The notes below the pieces were generated by a model. That model did not search any database. It worked only from the letters and a program-made list of their open reading frames with translations, and was not told the DNA's origin. The translations under genes were made by a program, and so were the position numbers. A stretch of 6,077 nucleotides of DNA from Methanosarcinales archaeon (GTDB lineage Archaea > Halobacteriota > Methanosarcinia > Methanosarcinales > Methanogasteraceae), in NCBI GenBank assembly GCA_030606635.1, contig JAUWGA010000106.1:1-6077 (forward strand), in the 5' to 3' direction. The stretch's first letter is position 1, and the number at the start of each line of letters is the position of its first letter. Of the stretch, positions 5,269 through 6,077 are shown piece after piece.

Positions 5269-6077
5269 ATGGGAATATATACCGAAAAACAGAAGGAAAT
5301 TTCTGAAACGATAGCAGATGATGCAAGTCGTTCTAACTGGAAGAGTTACAAATGGCAATTAAGCCACGCCATAAAGGATATTGCTACGTTTGAAGATATT
5401 ACCTGCATCAAATTCGATGAAGAAGAGAAACAGGTCTACGAAAAAGTTCTTGAAAAATTCCCCCTCTCTATCACTCCTTATTATCTATCGTTGATTGATT
5501 ACGATAACTATAAGAATGACCCGATCTTTATACAGGCATTCCCTGACCCTCGTGAATTGGTTATCAGTAAATATGACATAAAAGATTCGTTGGCAGAGGA
5601 TAAAGACAGTCCGGTCCCGGGAATCACTCATAGATACCCGGATCGGGTACTCTTTCTCATAAGCAATATTTGCAGCATGTACTGCCGTCATTGTACCCGG
5701 AAGCGGCGAGTTGGAGATGTGGATTCTATTCCGAACAGATCCGAGATACTGAAAGGGATTGAGTACATAAAAAACACACCCGAGATCAGGGATGTCTTAC
5801 TTTCGGGCGGAGACCCTCTGATGCTATCAGATAGCTATCTTGATTGGATCCTTACCGAGCTACAGACGATTCCGCATGTTGAGGTAATCCGGATAGGAAC
5901 CAGAATGCCTGTAGTCCTGCCTTACCGTATAACTTATGATCTGGTAAATGTGCTCAAAAAACATCATCCTTTATGGATTAATACCCAGTTCAACCACCCA
6001 CGAGAGGTGACAACCTCTTCAAGAGAAGCGCTTAAGATGTTAGCAGATGCAGGAATACCACTTGGCAACCAATCGGT
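5269..6077 (+). CDS. ablA: Lysine 2,3-aminomutase (radical SAM; 3' end beyond window)
   Basis: Radical S-adenosylmethionine, PLP-dependent enzyme converting L-alpha-lysine to L-beta-lysine. In methanogens this is the first step toward the compatible solute N-epsilon-acetyl-beta-lysine. I translated 269 codons from the ATG at 5269, open to the right edge. The family is about 410-440 residues, so the C-terminal third, including the PLP-binding lysine, lies outside. Visible motifs are the cluster cysteines C135-C139-C142 in ICSMYCRHCTRKRR, the LLSGGDPL glycine motif at 177-184, RIGTRMPVVLP at 208-218, NTQFNHP at 238-244, and PLGNQS at 264-269, where the window ends. The acetyltransferase partner ablB would be expected just downstream. 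Codon use is more A/T-rich than in the fwd genes (eleven ATA isoleucine codons here against one in fwdC). A bacterial-type catabolic kamA is the alternative name. Confidence 0.93.
   Translation, partial: MGIYTEKQKEISETIADDASRSNWKSYKWQLSHAIKDIATFEDITCIKFDEEEKQVYEKVLEKFPLSITPYYLSLIDYDNYKNDPIFIQAFPDPRELVISKYDIKDSLAEDKDSPVPGITHRYPDRVLFLISNICSMYCRHCTRKRRVGDVDSIPNRSEILKGIEYIKNTPEIRDVLLSGGDPLMLSDSYLDWILTELQTIPHVEVIRIGTRMPVVLPYRITYDLVNVLKKHHPLWINTQFNHPREVTTSSREALKMLADAGIPLGNQS

Noticed and set aside
5485..5691. 68-codon minus-strand frame
   Set aside because: It is antisense inside ablA over its cluster-binding motif; no independent support.

Overview
The window comes from a methane-metabolising euryarchaeon: a methanogen, or possibly an anaerobic methanotroph of the Methanomicrobia/Methanosarcinales/ANME type. 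The evidence is a run of formylmethanofuran dehydrogenase genes (the C1 entry/exit step of methanogenesis), strong GGAGGTG-type ribosome binding sites, and a lysine 2,3-aminomutase gene of the kind used for the archaeal osmolyte N-epsilon-acetyl-beta-lysine. No genus can be named from the sequence alone.

Minus strand, about 4190 down to 1: an operon in the order fwdD-fwdB-fwdA-fwdC, with fwdC cut by the left edge. The genes are nearly gapless. There are 17 bases between fwdD and fwdB, 1 base between fwdB and fwdA, and 0 between fwdA and fwdC, and each gene has its own ribosome binding site. FwdB and FwdD together form the formate-dehydrogenase-like part that reduces CO2 at a W/Mo-pterin centre. 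FwdA is the dinuclear-metal amidohydrolase that joins formate to methanofuran. FwdC is the beta-helix structural subunit. The iron-sulfur subunits (F, G, H) and an intact subunit E are not in the window.

About 4125-4392: a divergent intergenic region with a candidate fwd promoter, a 14-base phased GTAC repeat around the expected transcription start and leader, and a short inverted repeat.

Plus strand, 4393-5149: what looks like the collapsed remains of a second formylmethanofuran dehydrogenase locus. A zinc-ribbon ORF resembling the C-terminus of subunit E (FmdE/FwdE) runs straight into the C-terminal third of a B subunit. That B fragment differs from the intact FwdB next door and looks FmdB-like. 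It lacks the whole catalytic N-terminal part and carries a one-base frameshift. It is followed by a strong hairpin-plus-T-run terminator at 5164-5207.

Plus strand, 5269 to the right edge: the first 269 codons of a radical-SAM lysine 2,3-aminomutase (ablA/kamA type) with its own promoter-like region and ribosome binding site. Its codon use is visibly more A/T-rich than that of the fwd operon. The most noteworthy point is the fmdE'-'fmdB remnant beside an intact fwd operon. It suggests that one isoenzyme set was lost by internal deletion. I found no clear evidence of a wholly new system.
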